DNA of 23,510 bases from Selaginella moellendorffii (Eukaryota > Streptophyta > Lycopodiopsida > Selaginellales > Selaginellaceae), in assembly GCF_000143415.4 (NCBI RefSeq), contig NW_003314453.1, positions 32,901-56,410 of the forward strand, written 5' to 3'. Of the stretch, positions 8,771 through 18,339 are shown in pieces. The position numbers and the translations under genes are program-made. Positions within the stretch are counted from its first letter, which is position 1. Every line of letters starts with the position of its first letter. A model generated the notes under the pieces. It was not told where the DNA came from and did no database searches. It saw only the letters and a list, made by a program, of their open reading frames with translations.

Positions 8771-9352
8771 ATGGGAAGTTGGAGAGGGAACATTTTGGTT
8801 TTGCTTCTGCTGTCTCTGAGCTAGTGTTTTGGATCATGATGAGAGTGGAGGATACAAGAATGGCTACCACAGTTACTCGAGATCCTGTCCTCAAGCCAAG
8901 AGAATCATCAGGGACACTGTGAGCAAGCACACCGATTGGGACAGGACGATACCAGCAGGAGTTCTTTGCTTGCACTTCCACAACTGTTTCATCGACAGGA
9001 GTAGCTTTGCAAGATTTAAATTCTTGTCTTCTAACTTTGCTGTTCTTCAGGACTGTGATGGATCGGTTCTTCTCGACTGATGGAAGTAAAGTGTAAAAGT
9101 TGTCCCTTCCAAGCCTCATGTCCGCCAAGAGCTTCATTTTTGTCCTGGTGTTGTCTCCTGCGCTGACACTCTTGCCATAGCTGCCAGAGATTCAACCGTC
9201 ATGGTAAGTTTAGCATCTTTTATCAAGTTCTAAGATGGAGAGAAAAGTATTACCAAGTCCCAACTGGATGCTACGACGGAAGAGTTTCCATCCAGGAAAA
9301 CAGCAACACCTTACAATCTCCGTTTGGGGATGCATCAGCTCTCATTAAAAAC
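8771..9352 (+). pseudogene. Class III (secretory plant) peroxidase, 5' half, broken
   Basis: An ATG at 8771 opens a signal-peptide-like stretch (MGSWRGNILVLLLLSLS) that hits TAG. In another frame NGYHSYSRSCPQAKRIIRDT, then AGVLCLHFHNCF, match the N-terminus of class III peroxidases. After an intron-like gap come DCDGSVLLD, FCPGVVSCADTLAIAARDS (ending at 9203 with a GTAAGT donor) and, after a short intron, YQVPTGCYDGRVSIQENSNT and PFGDASALIKN (to 9352). The family oxidises phenolics in the cell wall with H2O2. The catalytic distal Arg of RLHFHDC is Cys here, the calcium-binding Asp is Asn, and the Arg normally after PTG is Cys. The first intron lacks a clean donor, and a deletion with stops follows LLD. 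The proximal heme-ligand half is absent: similarity stops at 9352. Confidence 0.85.
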
Positions 9353-9475
9353 ACTGGATATTTCAATTGGCTCCAAAACTGTAAAACAATTGTAAATCAC
9401 AAAATTTGTGAACCAGCCAGTTCTCGCCTCTATAGGATGATCCTTTTGACAGCAGAATAGTACGCAATGGCCAAC

Positions 9476-9900
9476 TCAATCCAAGGCACTGGAATTTGAA
9501 GACATTGCAGCCAATTCTTGGAGATCTTCCCCATCTACAAGAACAAACAATGGAGGCTGAAGTGGAATCCAGTGAAGTTTACCTTCCATGTACCAACTTA
9601 TAGCATGGCAGGAGAGTCCCGCAGCCAAGTCGTGGTGTAGGCGTACTTCATCATGAGATTGAGCAGTGGCCGCTCCATCACCTGCTCTTGATTCGACACA
9701 AACACATCCAGCCGAAACCAGAGTCACTCGTGGGACTCGATGTCTGTGACACAGGAACGCCACCTGTTTACTCCTCCCATTTTCTCCTTGGCCTCGTTCT
9801 GGATGAAGGCCCGGTCCTCGAGGATGGCAGCATGCTCTTTTTGCAGCGATGCTCCTCTCGCCCCATGTTTGCCCCAATCTGCCCGATCGCCCTAAAAAAT
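9476..9900 (-). pseudogene. Unidentified exon-like segment
   Basis: Two minus-strand frames are long and open. One, 9476-9877, gives a 133-codon Arg/His/Cys-rich peptide. The other reads more like a real protein: LQKEHAAILEDRAFIQNEAK, GGVNRWRSCVTDIESHE, a stop (TGA), LWFRLDVFVSNQEQ, ERPLLNLMMKYAYTTTWLRD, SPAML and a stop. A candidate GT-AG intron lies at about 9541-9589, and a second open block (MGKISKNWLQCLQIPVPWIE) follows. I do not recognise the family. The GC-rich, amphipathic reading suggests a captured exon that has acquired stops. Confidence 0.4.
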
Positions 9901-9989
9901 TTCACTTGATTTGGAACGTCATTAAAATCACATTGAAGCGTTGCCACCCCTTTGGCACTTGATCTATGCCATTTATTTCAAGTTTTTGA

Positions 9990-10100
9990 ATTTCAACCGT
10001 TAGATTATAAGTATATTCAGAAATAATATTCTAAAAATGGAATAAAAGACGCCGGATGCCATATGCCAATAGCACGTTTAAATAAGGGAGTATGATTGCT
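9990..10100 (+). repeat. Dispersed repeat E, copy 2
   Basis: ATTCTAAAAATGGAATAAAA, then GACGCCGGATGCC, CCAATAGCACG and TTTAAATAAGG, align with 3335-3437 in direct orientation. The preceding GAATTTCAACCGTTAGATTA shows weaker similarity to the other copy. It marks the right edge of the gene-fragment area; retroelement-type sequence begins just to the right. Confidence 0.6.
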
Positions 10101-10129
10101 TTTCTTGGACTCATAATACTATTGTATTT

Positions 10130-10400
10130 TATAACTCATTTCCCTTACGTGTCCTTCCCACTTGGTCATCTGGACTAATATTATTTATTCAAATCACTAA
10201 TTTGAAATAGGAACACTGTTCTTTAACCCACCAAAGAGCTTGTTCTTGATTATCAGCCATGGAATCACCTAATGATCCTATATAGATAGCTTAATAGGTT
10301 TATCAATAGGCACTAGGTTCATTGAACCTCTAAATTGTTGACCATGACTTTGGGGCCATCCCCCACACTTGGTAGTGTGCCTAACCTAGCCTTTCTAACC
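10130..10400 (-). repeat. Repeat D, copy 1 (inverted relative to 14955-15200)
   Basis: The reverse complement contains GATGACCAAGTGGGAAGGAC, GATCATTAGGTGATTCCATG, GAACCTAGTGCC, AGTCATGGTCAACAATTTAG and GGCACACTACCAAGTGTGGG. These line up in the same order with 14955-15200. A short duplicate of its last part recurs at 10535-10580 (CATCCCCCCATTTGGTAGTG). The function is unknown; it is probably part of a long-terminal-repeat or other dispersed element. Confidence 0.6.
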
Positions 10401-10534
10401 AAAAGGTTTATAACAACTAAGATTAGGTGTCACCATCTCATTCACCACATCTTTGGTGTCACTTACACCAAAGTGTTCAAGTTAAATATATCAACCTTTC
10501 ACACTAAGCAACCTAACTATGCATCACAACTCCA

Positions 10535-10580
10535 GGGCATCCCCCCATTTGGTAGTGTGCCCAAGCCAGCCTCCTTACTG
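10535..10580 (-). repeat. Short second copy of the repeat D motif
   Basis: GGGCATCCCCCCATTTGGTA followed by GTGTGCCCAAGCCAGCC repeats the motif at 10358-10398 about 180 bp away in the same orientation. It is the reverse complement of 14960-14997. Confidence 0.6.
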
Positions 10581-10644
10581 AGAGTCCATGACCATTGAAA
10601 AATGAGTGTTCTCATATTCCAAACTTTCCCTACACCCTAGTGAG

Positions 10645-10735
10645 TATAAGCTCTTGGATTTTGGACTTTCCGGGAAGTCACCCAACCCAATACTATTCAA
10701 ACCCAAGGACGTTTAACCTCAACTATCCCAACAGC
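10645..10735 (-). mobile_element. Cassandra LTR fragment (5S-derived part)
   Basis: TATAAGCTCTTGGATTTTGG, then GACTTTCCGGGAAGTCACCC and ACTATTCAAACCCAAGGACG and TTTAACCTCAACTATCCC, are the reverse complement of the 3' half of the Cassandra LTR at 22007-22200, starting from its terminal CTTACA end. Similarity is lost after about 10735, so only the 5S-like half remains. Confidence 0.75.
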
Positions 10736-10789
10736 AAGGAAACAACTCTAGAAAAAGTTGACGGTGATCACACTATGTGAGAAATGCAC

Positions 10790-10865
10790 CAATTTAAATG
10801 AGTTAAGGTACCCTCTTTGTCTAACACAGATGCGCTACCAACTCAGACACCTTCTGGCTGTCACC
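10790..10865 (-). other. tRNA-like sequence, possible SINE head
   Basis: On the minus strand GTGTCTGAGTTGGTAGCGCA followed by TCTGTGTTAGAC resembles a tRNA D-arm (A box) leading into an anticodon arm. No matching T-arm or GGTTCGAATCC-type B box follows at the right distance, and the anticodon stem is imperfect. It is therefore not a functional tRNA gene; a decayed tRNA-derived SINE head is possible, as is chance. Confidence 0.3.
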
Positions 10866-10869
10866 GACA

Positions 10870-11964
10870 AATAAATGACTAATGGAGTTAGCCACCTTTG
10901 TTGCTTTGGGTGTCACCTAGCTTACAAAAGTGTGATATACCCCTACCTATAGGGATATAGAGAGAGAAGATAGAAGCCTCAACCCTCTTGAGCAAAAAAA
11001 CCAAATATATTGGTAAGGTTTAGATAAACTACTCCAACGCCATCTACTCTCCTGAAGATTGCTTCTTTCTTAAGAAACCCTCACCAAAGTTTAGCCCGAA
11101 AGAGAAAAACAAGTACCCTAGTCTTGATCTTTCAACATTTTCCCTGTAAGTAAGTTAGAAAGAGCTCGGCCCTATCTACCCTCTATTTCAAAAATTTGGG
11201 AAGAAAACACCTTAATATCCCGAGAGATCCAATAAAACATAGCATAGAACACCAATATTATGGAAAAACATCTACATGTCACCAATCTAGATTGATACCA
11301 AGGCACCATTAGTATTCTCAGAAAGCCTAGGACCAAAAGCACTTCCAAAAACAAATGGAATCCAAAACAAGGCTTGGAGAAGTATAAATTCCTACTACAA
11401 AGATGCCCCTATCTAGTTGGAGAAGAAAATCCTTTTACATACCATAAATTTGCCTAAATCTAGCCCCAAGAATCACCACTACTTGTAGATCTAGGCTAAA
11501 TTTACAAACCCAAAGGCACTACTTTGAGAAATTGAGCTGAGAATCTAGGCGAGAAAGTGAAAACCTCAAAATGTTCACTAAACTAAGCCAACAAACATTA
11601 TATCTCCTCAAATATTGCACAACTTGATGAGTGCCATACCTTGCTGGAAATAGGATTTCAAGACCTATTCAATGCGCCCAAGATCAAGAAAAACTGCTGC
11701 ATGACAAACAAGAAATTGCTCCTCAAAGCTGCGACTGAAATGAAAAAAGAGAAATTGTGCCATATAAAGAAATACACATTCACGTTGGGTTCCCCATTTG
11801 TTAGGGGAAGGAGAGGTGCCTCCTTAAATGCTCACTCAAACACAAGAAATGCTCCAATGCTCTTCACAAATGCCCCTCCTTTGCCCTTATGGGGCAAGGG
11901 TTTTCCCAGAATCAGAATATTCCCTCTCACTCTCACATTTTCTAATTGGCCATGCCCTAACAAG
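10870..11964. other. No identified feature
   Basis: This is mixed-composition sequence with no recognised protein family. The plus frame 11641-11982 (113 codons, Lys-rich then Pro/Arg-rich) and the minus frame 11172-11354 have no motif I can name. By context it is probably part of a decayed transposable element. Confidence 0.35.
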
Positions 11965-13225
11965 TGTTGGGGGTGTACTTAAAGGATGAATTGGTGTTCT
12001 TATTATATGGAAGGATAGTTCTAAAGGGCAAAAATAGCTTACATGGAACAAAGAATGATCAAGTGTCAGAGTAACATTTGCAAAAGATGGTCCTTATGAA
12101 TTAGTCCAAACATGTTTTTGCTAATTTTTTAGGACCATTCTTTGACTCCACTAAGTCATCTAGCTTTTAAACTTTGTTAATCCGACGACACATAAGGTTT
12201 TAGCCTCAAAAATATTTTAGAGGTGCCACCATACTTGAATACCACTTTTTGTATTTATGTCCTAGGTGTATTGTATCCTAAGAAGGATTTAGAGGATCAT
12301 GAGATCTAAGTATGAGAATAATGAGTATTTCATTGATGCCAGGATATGCCATACTAAAGTTATGGAAAGGTGTTCATGGAAGAAAGGAACTTTGGCAAGG
12401 AGTTGTGTGTGAACATTGTGTTGCATTGCTAACCAATAGTTGGCATAAGAAATGACTACTATTGTCTTACCAAAACTTAGACACAAATGGGAAGTGTCAT
12501 GAAGGTAGGCTTATAAAACCAATAGTGTGGAAACACAAAATGTTTTAAGGGTGATTCTTTGAGTTCAAGTTGGTTGGTTCATGAGAACCCCTTGCTAAAA
12601 GAATTGTAATGAAAACAGGATTGGCATAGCTTAAGCTGTAATATATGCAATTCAAGTGTGTTGATCCAAATATTGATGGAGGTGTTGAAACACTAGCAAT
12701 GAATTGTAGGATTTGATAATTATGAGGTAACTAAGCAAAATGTGTGGTATAATTAATTAGATTGGTGGAAGCTAACATCTCAAGATTTCTTATTAGGGTA
12801 AGGAGGTTACATATATCGCTTGGGGGATAAATTATTTATATTGCAATCTAGTAAGTCAATGTTGTAAAAGGAAATGCTCATTATCAAAGAAGTTTATCTT
12901 GGGACACCTAAACACTCTAAAACACTTAGAAGGTTGTGTTTGGTATTATAAGGGTATTAAGTAAGGCCCACGGGACTAAATCCCTTATAGTAGTCTATAG
13001 CATAGTCATGTGTCTTTGGAGGGCAAAAAATAATGGATAGGAAATGCTATCTAATATCCAAAATTGCAAAGACAAAGCTAAAAGGATTTTAATCAGGCTA
13101 GTGACAAGTATACAGAGGCTTGTCAATGGGTATATAGTAGTAATGTTAATCCCAGTGTATTGAGGAACCACTCCCTAAGAAATAGAGTATAGTCATCCTT
13201 AAGAATATTTACTAAGTCATAGTAG
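11965..13225 (+). repeat. Repeat B, copy 1, left part
   Basis: Runs of similarity with 21270-22001 occur in the same order: GGATGAATTGGTGTTC, GTTCTAAAGGGCAAAAATAG, CTTATTAGGGTAAGGAGG, AAGTCAATGTTGTAAAAGGA, GGGACACCTAAACACTCTAA, AAGGCCCACGGGACTAAATC, then GTAATGTTAATC. After 13151 it matches 23001 onward (GGAACCACTCCCTA). This copy lacks the Cassandra insertion. It stops where LTR A1 begins and resumes at 14741. No protein-coding signature was seen; it may be a long LTR or a non-coding internal region. Confidence 0.7.
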
Positions 13226-14740
13226 TGTAAGTGACTAAATTTTCCATTCTACTTTATTCACTTAACCACACCTCTAAGCACTTGGAGGAGTCTCACTCAC
13301 AACCTCTATAAATCTTATTTTGGACTTGAGGCTTGTTAGCCCCGAGAATGGTATCCACGCCACTCAACTTTTGCACTTGGTCCAAGTGTTCCATGTGTTA
13401 AATCCCATGATCGACACTCAAAGGTACCATTGACATATCAGCCCATTACGCTAAAGCCATGCCCATTCACCTTTGTTATATTGGTGGTTTAACACCACCT
13501 GCATCACAGTCCCATCTCTCAAAGACTGGGCCATTCGTCCATGAGTGATCACCCTAGATCCACTCTTTAGCATCCTTAGGATGCCCACAAACACGGGGAA
13601 TAGCCTTCCCCAATATCCTTTTTACAGTCCCTACCAAGTCTGTTTTCTATCCATAGCCGTATTCGCCAATACTGCCACTGGGTCAAGGCTCACAAGCCCA
13701 ACCACTAAGTCCCATTATCCTCTAGGACTTCCTCACCATGTGACTGTATCCTTAGTCACTACACTAGAGGACTGTTCCTCTTCCTTTCCACAGTTTGAGA
13801 CTTTGGGACAACATTTCTGAACACTATGGCCCTACACAAACCTCATGGGTACTCTTCCCACCTTCTACCTTTGGGTGCTCTAGCCATGGGGCTAGAGCGA
13901 GGTTTTGTTGAGCCACACTAGGTATCTAAGTAGGTAGTGCTACCATGCTTGGACTGGGAGCATCGACTATTCGATCTCCCGAGGGAACTAGAGTCGGCTC
14001 TTGAACACTTCACACCAAGCTACCCCGCTCGGACTTGGTCTCAGTCTTGGACTCGGTTCCATCTTGGACTCCATCTCAGACTCCATCTCAGGTCCATCTC
14101 GGACTCCATCTCAAACTCCATCTCAGACTCCATCTCAGGTCCATCTCAGACTCCTTCTCGAGTCCATCTCAAACTCCATCTCGAGTCCATCTCAGACTCC
14201 TTCTTGGGTCCATCTCAGACTCCATCTCGGGTCCATCTCAAACTCCATCTCGGATCCATCTTGGACTCTATTTCGGACTCCATCTTGGGTCCACCTCAGA
14301 CTCCATCTTGGGTCCATCTTAGACTCCATCTTGAACTCCATCTCGGACTCCATCTTGGGTCCATCTGGGGTCCATCTCGAACTCCATCTCGGGTCCATCT
14401 CGGACTCCATCACAGGTCAATCTCGAACTCCATCTCAGACTTCATCTTGGACTCCATCTCGAGTCCATCTCAAACTCCTTCTTGGGTCTGTCTCGGGTCC
14501 ATCTTGACACTTGTACGTATCATGTGTTGGTCCTCTTGTGTCCCTTTTCTAGAGACTCATTTACTACTTGCTTCATGCTTGTTTGTTGAGCAATTCGTTG
14601 GGAGGTCCACTCCTACTCTCGACTTTTCAAGGTTGAGTTTTTAATCCAACTATGTTACGCTCATTTGGCTTCCGCCTCAGCCACTACCACGTGGCACCCT
14701 TTCAGCTTCTCTTTAGGGCTTAGGGATTTTGTGTCTCACA
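13226..14740 (-). mobile_element. LTR of a Ty3/gypsy-type element, copy A1, inserted in repeat B
   Basis: On the minus strand it begins TGTGAGACACAAAATCCC (14740) and ends GTCACTTACA (13226), giving TG...CA ends. It aligns over most of its length with copies at 17215-18327 and 20096-20800, both on the plus strand. It contains the minisatellite at 14035-14505. It is flanked by the two parts of repeat B, whose uninterrupted copy reads ATGATAAAAAGT near 23093; the flanks AGTAG and GATAA may be a decayed target duplication. No internal region or partner LTR adjoins it, so it behaves as a solo LTR. Confidence 0.65.
14035..14505 (+). repeat. Minisatellite of roughly 10-12 bp units, CTCCATCTCRGA-type
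   Basis: Roughly forty degenerate tandem units alternate ACTCCATCTCGG-like and GTCCATCTC-like forms. The unit lacks stop codons, so all three plus frames stay open (13937-14644, 14001-14507 and 14035-14322) and encode Ser/Pro/His/Leu-rich repeats such as SISDSISGPSQTPS. This is an artefact of the repeat, not evidence of a protein. It lies inside LTR A1. Confidence 0.9.
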
Positions 14741-14945
14741 GATAAAAAGTGCAAAGCTAGCCTCTTGGTATGAAGGAGAATATCTGAAGTGAATGTATAA
14801 GGCCAATAACAAGTTGTAAAGAGATAGAATTAAAGCATAGTAATCGAAGGGCATAATTAAAGGTGGTTATGCAAATTAAGAGTGTAGAATCAAGTGGGTG
14901 CTCAAAGGTGTTGTTATTAGCAATTTTGGTGCCATATTATTATGG
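14741..14945 (+). repeat. Repeat B, copy 1, right part
   Basis: This continues repeat B after LTR A1: GATAAAAAGT, then ATGTATAAGGCCAA, AGGTGGTTATG, GAATCAAGTGGGTGCTCAAA and GGTGTTGTTATTAGCAAT match 23093-23270 in order. Confidence 0.65.
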
Positions 14946-14954
14946 AACCTTGGT

Positions 14955-15200
14955 TAGAAGGGTTAGCTTGGGCACACCACCAAGTATGGGGATGTCCCCA
15001 GGTCATGGTCAACAACTTAAAAGTCTGGGAGACCTAGTACCTTTTAGTAGACATGTTAACATGTCAATATTAGATCACTAAGTGATCCTATGGCTAAATA
15101 AAGATAAATTCTTTATTAAGTTAAAGAATAAATTTCCTAGTTCAAAGCGTTGATTTGAACTGTTGGTGTGACTTGGTCAAGGTGACCAAATGGGAAAGAC
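14955..15200 (+). repeat. Repeat D, copy 2
   Basis: TAGCTTGGGCACACCACCAA, GGTCATGGTCAACAACTTAA, GATCACTAAGTGATCCTATG and GGTGACCAAATGGGAAAGAC are the inverted counterpart of 10130-10400. The plus frame 14863-15081 across it is not convincing as a gene. Confidence 0.6.
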
Positions 15201-15245
15201 ACCCATGGTACCTATGCAAACACTGAAGTAGGTAAATTGTTTATA

Positions 15246-15327
15246 GAAGCTATGTGCTTTGGTGTAAGTCAAAAGTAAGACAAATTGAAGCCATGTGCTT
15301 TGGTGTAAGACAAAAGTAAGAAAAATT
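15246..15327 (+). repeat. Two-copy tandem duplication, 41-bp unit
   Basis: GAAGCTATGTGCTTTGGTGT plus AAGTCAAAAGTAAGACAAATT is followed at once by a copy with three differences (15287-15327). Confidence 0.85.
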
Positions 15328-15339
15328 GGAGCTGAAGGT

Positions 15340-15490
15340 GTGCCATGTGGCAGTAGCCATGGTGGAAGTCCAACAAGCATAAGATGTCTAGACTAAAAGC
15401 TCGAACTCAAAGAGTCGATAGCTAGTATGGAACTCCTAAAGAAGCACTTTAGAAATGAGCATAAAATAATTGATGTGTCGATGTCCAAGT
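15340..15490 (+). repeat. Piece of LTR family A (5' part)
   Basis: GTGCCATGTGGCAGTAGCCA, GTGGAAGTCCAACAAGCATA, then ACTAAAAGCTCGAACTCAAA match 20130-20215 and, inverted, the 5' part of LTR A1 near 14600-14700. It has no LTR end of its own here and is a truncated copy. Confidence 0.6.
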
Positions 15491-15839
15491 CTCCCCCTTG
15501 AGCCAAATGTAAAATAGAGTTTGTGGGGTGCCATTGCCAGCAAATCTCACTAAAACACAAGAGCCACTTGGTCCTCCACTCCTCTAATTGACTTGGTTTC
15601 ACTTGCTCTTTTAGGATGGCATAATGAAGATACACCACTGCAAGAGTGAGTCTCCATCACAATGCCACCACCAAATGACAGTGATTCTGTGCCTCCCAAA
15701 GGGCTTGCACACCTGTAGCTCTTCAGATAAACTAGCACTTATGGCCCATCACCTCCCATATCAACATGCCAACTTCAGCCCCTATCTTATCCCACTGTAT
15801 CACATGCTCTATCCATGATGATCTTGAGACTGAATATGT

Positions 15840-17000
15840 CTCTATGCTAGACTAGTGGCTAGACCTTGTGCTCCTTCAAACCAGTGGAGAACATCCCCAC
15901 TCCAAGCCTCAAACTCCAAAACATCTCCTAATTCTTGTGTCACCTTGAGGATCTATCACTATACCTATCTCACCATATTACATTCTCATAGAATATGCTG
16001 CACTATCTCTTGTTCACCACACTCGCACCACTGGCATGCATCCTCTTGGAACTGCTACCCCACCACTAGTAACTTGTTGTTCACTGCCAACCAAGAGGTG
16101 GCCTTGAAAGAATATTCAACAAAGTCTACATTCAATAGAATCAAGAAACATACACATCAGTCCACTCTAGAATCATCATCCACTACAGGAAGTTAATAGA
16201 AAACCAAGATAAAACCAAACTCTATATACATGGATACTCATCTTTGAACTTTCCTAGATCTCCAACATCTATCTAGATAATAAAGACATTTGCCAAAGAG
16301 AAGAAAAACAACACCACCTTCAATACGAAGTACAATGAATCTAACTTCTAACCTTTCCATTACAACAAATCAAAGAAATCATCATATGACAATTCTTCAA
16401 CAAATCTTTTACACCCACTGGCACAGCTATACACAAATTACAAGACAAAGTAATACAAAGAGGAACTTGGGCAAAAGAATGCTGGATGCTGTAACTATTA
16501 GCTAAAGAAATCTGCTAGAATCTATATCTCGACACATAGACTACGATTGAAGATAAAAGAATACAAGAATCAAGAATCTGGAAACCTATTTCAACAAAAA
16601 TCTTGAGGACAACAACACTTAGAATACAACTACTACTTAGCTTAGATTTTTCAAATATTACTATTATCTAGAGAATGCAGACGCTCAAAGTGACTATATG
16701 CAAGATATTATACAATATAATTAGAGGTAAGTCACAATTACTTTACAACAACTTAACACAACAAGGACTTGTAAAAAGAGTAGCCATAGTATGCACCCTT
16801 GTTTGATCCCAAAGTTGGTGAATAACAACCTTATTGATGATTGATCAACTTTACTGAGTTGAGTACGACATAGCAACACAAATACCAACACAGAAGATCG
16901 TGTTAGTCTACACCACACAATTCTATAGCTACATAACATTTCTTCGAGAAAAACACAACAAAAAAAAGACAACAACAACAAATCCAACAAAATAAATTCA
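15840..17000 (-). mobile_element. LINE (non-LTR retrotransposon) remnant: RT motif and zinc-binding C-terminus
   Basis: On the minus strand FGIKQGCILWLLFLQ (about 16790-16835) resembles the G-x-x-QGC-PLSPLLF motif of non-LTR reverse transcriptases. About 700 bp downstream, WLAVNNKLLVVG, a stop, QFQEDACQWCECGEQEIVQH and, after a stop, ECN (about 15980-16105) match the zf-RVT zinc-binding module (CxxC...H...C) at the C-terminus of plant LINE ORF2. Several stops occur where Trp is expected. The YADD block was not found. Sequence between the motifs is decayed. A poly-A tail should lie to the left (minus-strand 3' side) but was not seen. Confidence 0.5.
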
Positions 17001-17214
17001 GGAAAGCAAATTCAAGAAAACAATAGCTTGAGAAAATTCTAGCACAACAAGCACAAACCCGACTCACTCAAGATGCAAGAATGAGATCAACAACAAAAAA
17101 ATCAAGAAAGTAAAAGACAACTCTAGCAACCTTCAACACTAAAGAAATAATAGAAAACTCAACCTCAAGAAGAAATCCTTGACATGATATTCAACAGCTA
17201 CGACAAAACAAACC
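17001..17214. other. A-rich spacer, no gene seen
   Basis: CAACAA/AAGAAA-rich sequence lies between the LINE remnant and LTR A2. No coding motif was seen; it may be the 5' part of the LINE. Confidence 0.3.
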
Positions 17215-18327
17215 AAGCAACAAAAGTAGTCTGAGACCAAGTCCGAGAACAAACCAAGCAATACAAGTAGTCACGAGACTAAGACTTAGTCCGAGTCCAA
17301 GTCCAAGTTCAAGACTGAGTCCGAGTCTAAGTCCAAGTTCGAGTCCGAGTCCGAATACTAATACAGATTGTTGGGTGAAAGCTCAAAGCGATCATCCCCC
17401 AGCCCCCAAGCGGGTGGGGGTGGGGGGGTGGGGGCTGTAGGGGGTTCCAAAAGTATAGTAGGGAGAGTGTGGGGGTTGGACTCCAGTAGAACTAGTTTCA
17501 ATAGGAAAGGCCAATGTGGTTCAAGGCTATAGTAAATATGGACAGACAAGTGGGGTAACTTGGTGAAGTGTTCAAGGGCCAACTTGAACTCCTCCAGGAG
17601 ATCGAATGGTCAATGCTTTCAATCTAGTGTGGGTGGCACTACCTACATGGATACATTGTATGGCTCATCAAAACCTCACTCTAGCCCCATAGCTAGGGCA
17701 CCCAAAGGCAGAAGGTGGGGAGAGTACCCATGAGGCTCATGTAGAGTCATGGTGTTTCGAAATGTCATCCCAAAATCCTAGACTGTGGAAAGGAAAAGGA
17801 GTAGTCCATTTGTGTAGTGACTAAGAATATGGTTATATGGTGAGGAAGTCCTAGAGGTCAGTGGGACTTAGTGGCCGGGCCTTTGGGCCTTGATCCAGTG
17901 GCAGTGTTGATGAGTACGGTTGTGGATGGGGATTTGGTGAGAACTGAAGAAGGGAAATTTGGAAGGAGTGCTCCCCATATCTCTGGGCATTTTAAGGTGC
18001 TAAGGTGTGGTCAAGGGATGACTACTTATTGATAGAGGACCTAGTCTTTGAGAGATGGGATTGTGATGTAGGTATTCTTGGACTACTAATATGATAAGGG
18101 TGAATGGGCATGGCCTTAGTTTAACAGGCTGATATGTTAGTGGTACCTTGGGGTGTCAGTCATAGGATTGGACATGTGGAGCACTTGGACCAAGTGCAAA
18201 AACTAAGTGGCCTAGATGCCATTCATGGGGCTATTATATGCCCAAGTCAAAAATAGGATTTATGGAAGTTGTAAGTGAGACTGCTCTAAATGATCAAAGG
18301 TGTGGTGGGAAAAATTAGTTGCTTATG
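17215..18327 (+). mobile_element. 5' LTR of the gypsy element, copy A2 (left end approximate)
   Basis: 17535-18327 aligns with LTR A1 in inverted orientation: GTGAAGTGTTCAAG, GAGATCGAATGGTC, CTCTAGCCCCATAGCTAGGG, GAGGAAGTCCTAGAGG and GCACTTGGACCAAGTGCAAA, ending in TTAGTTGCTTATG where intact copies have TTAGTCACTTACA. Its left part has a hexamer array (GAGTCC/AAGTCC, 17215-17355) in the place of the A1 minisatellite. The gypsy pol remnant starts within about 40 bp on the same strand, so the primer binding site, gag, protease and most of RT have been lost. Confidence 0.65.
17391..17445 (+). other. G-quadruplex-prone and foldback G/C tract inside LTR A2
   Basis: CCCCCAGCCCCC is followed by runs GGG, GGGGG, GGGGGGG, GGGGG and GGGGG separated by one to six bases. 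Four or more G runs meet the usual G4 pattern, and the C block can also pair with the G block. LTR A1 has no such tract at the equivalent position. Confidence 0.85.
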
Positions 18328-18339
18328 CCTTCATCAGTT

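Noticed and set aside
9476-9877. 133-codon minus-strand ORF taken as a gene
   Set aside because: Arg/His/Cys-rich composition looks like an off-frame reading; the neighbouring frame is more protein-like but has stops.
10790-10865. A functional tRNA gene on the minus strand
   Set aside because: The D-arm-like part is good, but there is no T-arm or B box and the anticodon stem is mismatched.
14035-14505. A CRISPR-like array
   Set aside because: Units are 10-12 bp, directly abutting and degenerate, with no spacer structure, in a plant genome.
13937-14644. 235-codon plus-strand ORF (and two overlapping open frames) rich in SISDSI/PSQTPS repeats
   Set aside because: All three frames stay open because the minisatellite unit lacks stops; there is no domain, and it lies inside an LTR.
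17358-17582. 74-codon minus-strand ORF rich in proline
   Set aside because: Antisense of the G-rich tract in LTR A2; it has no independent support.
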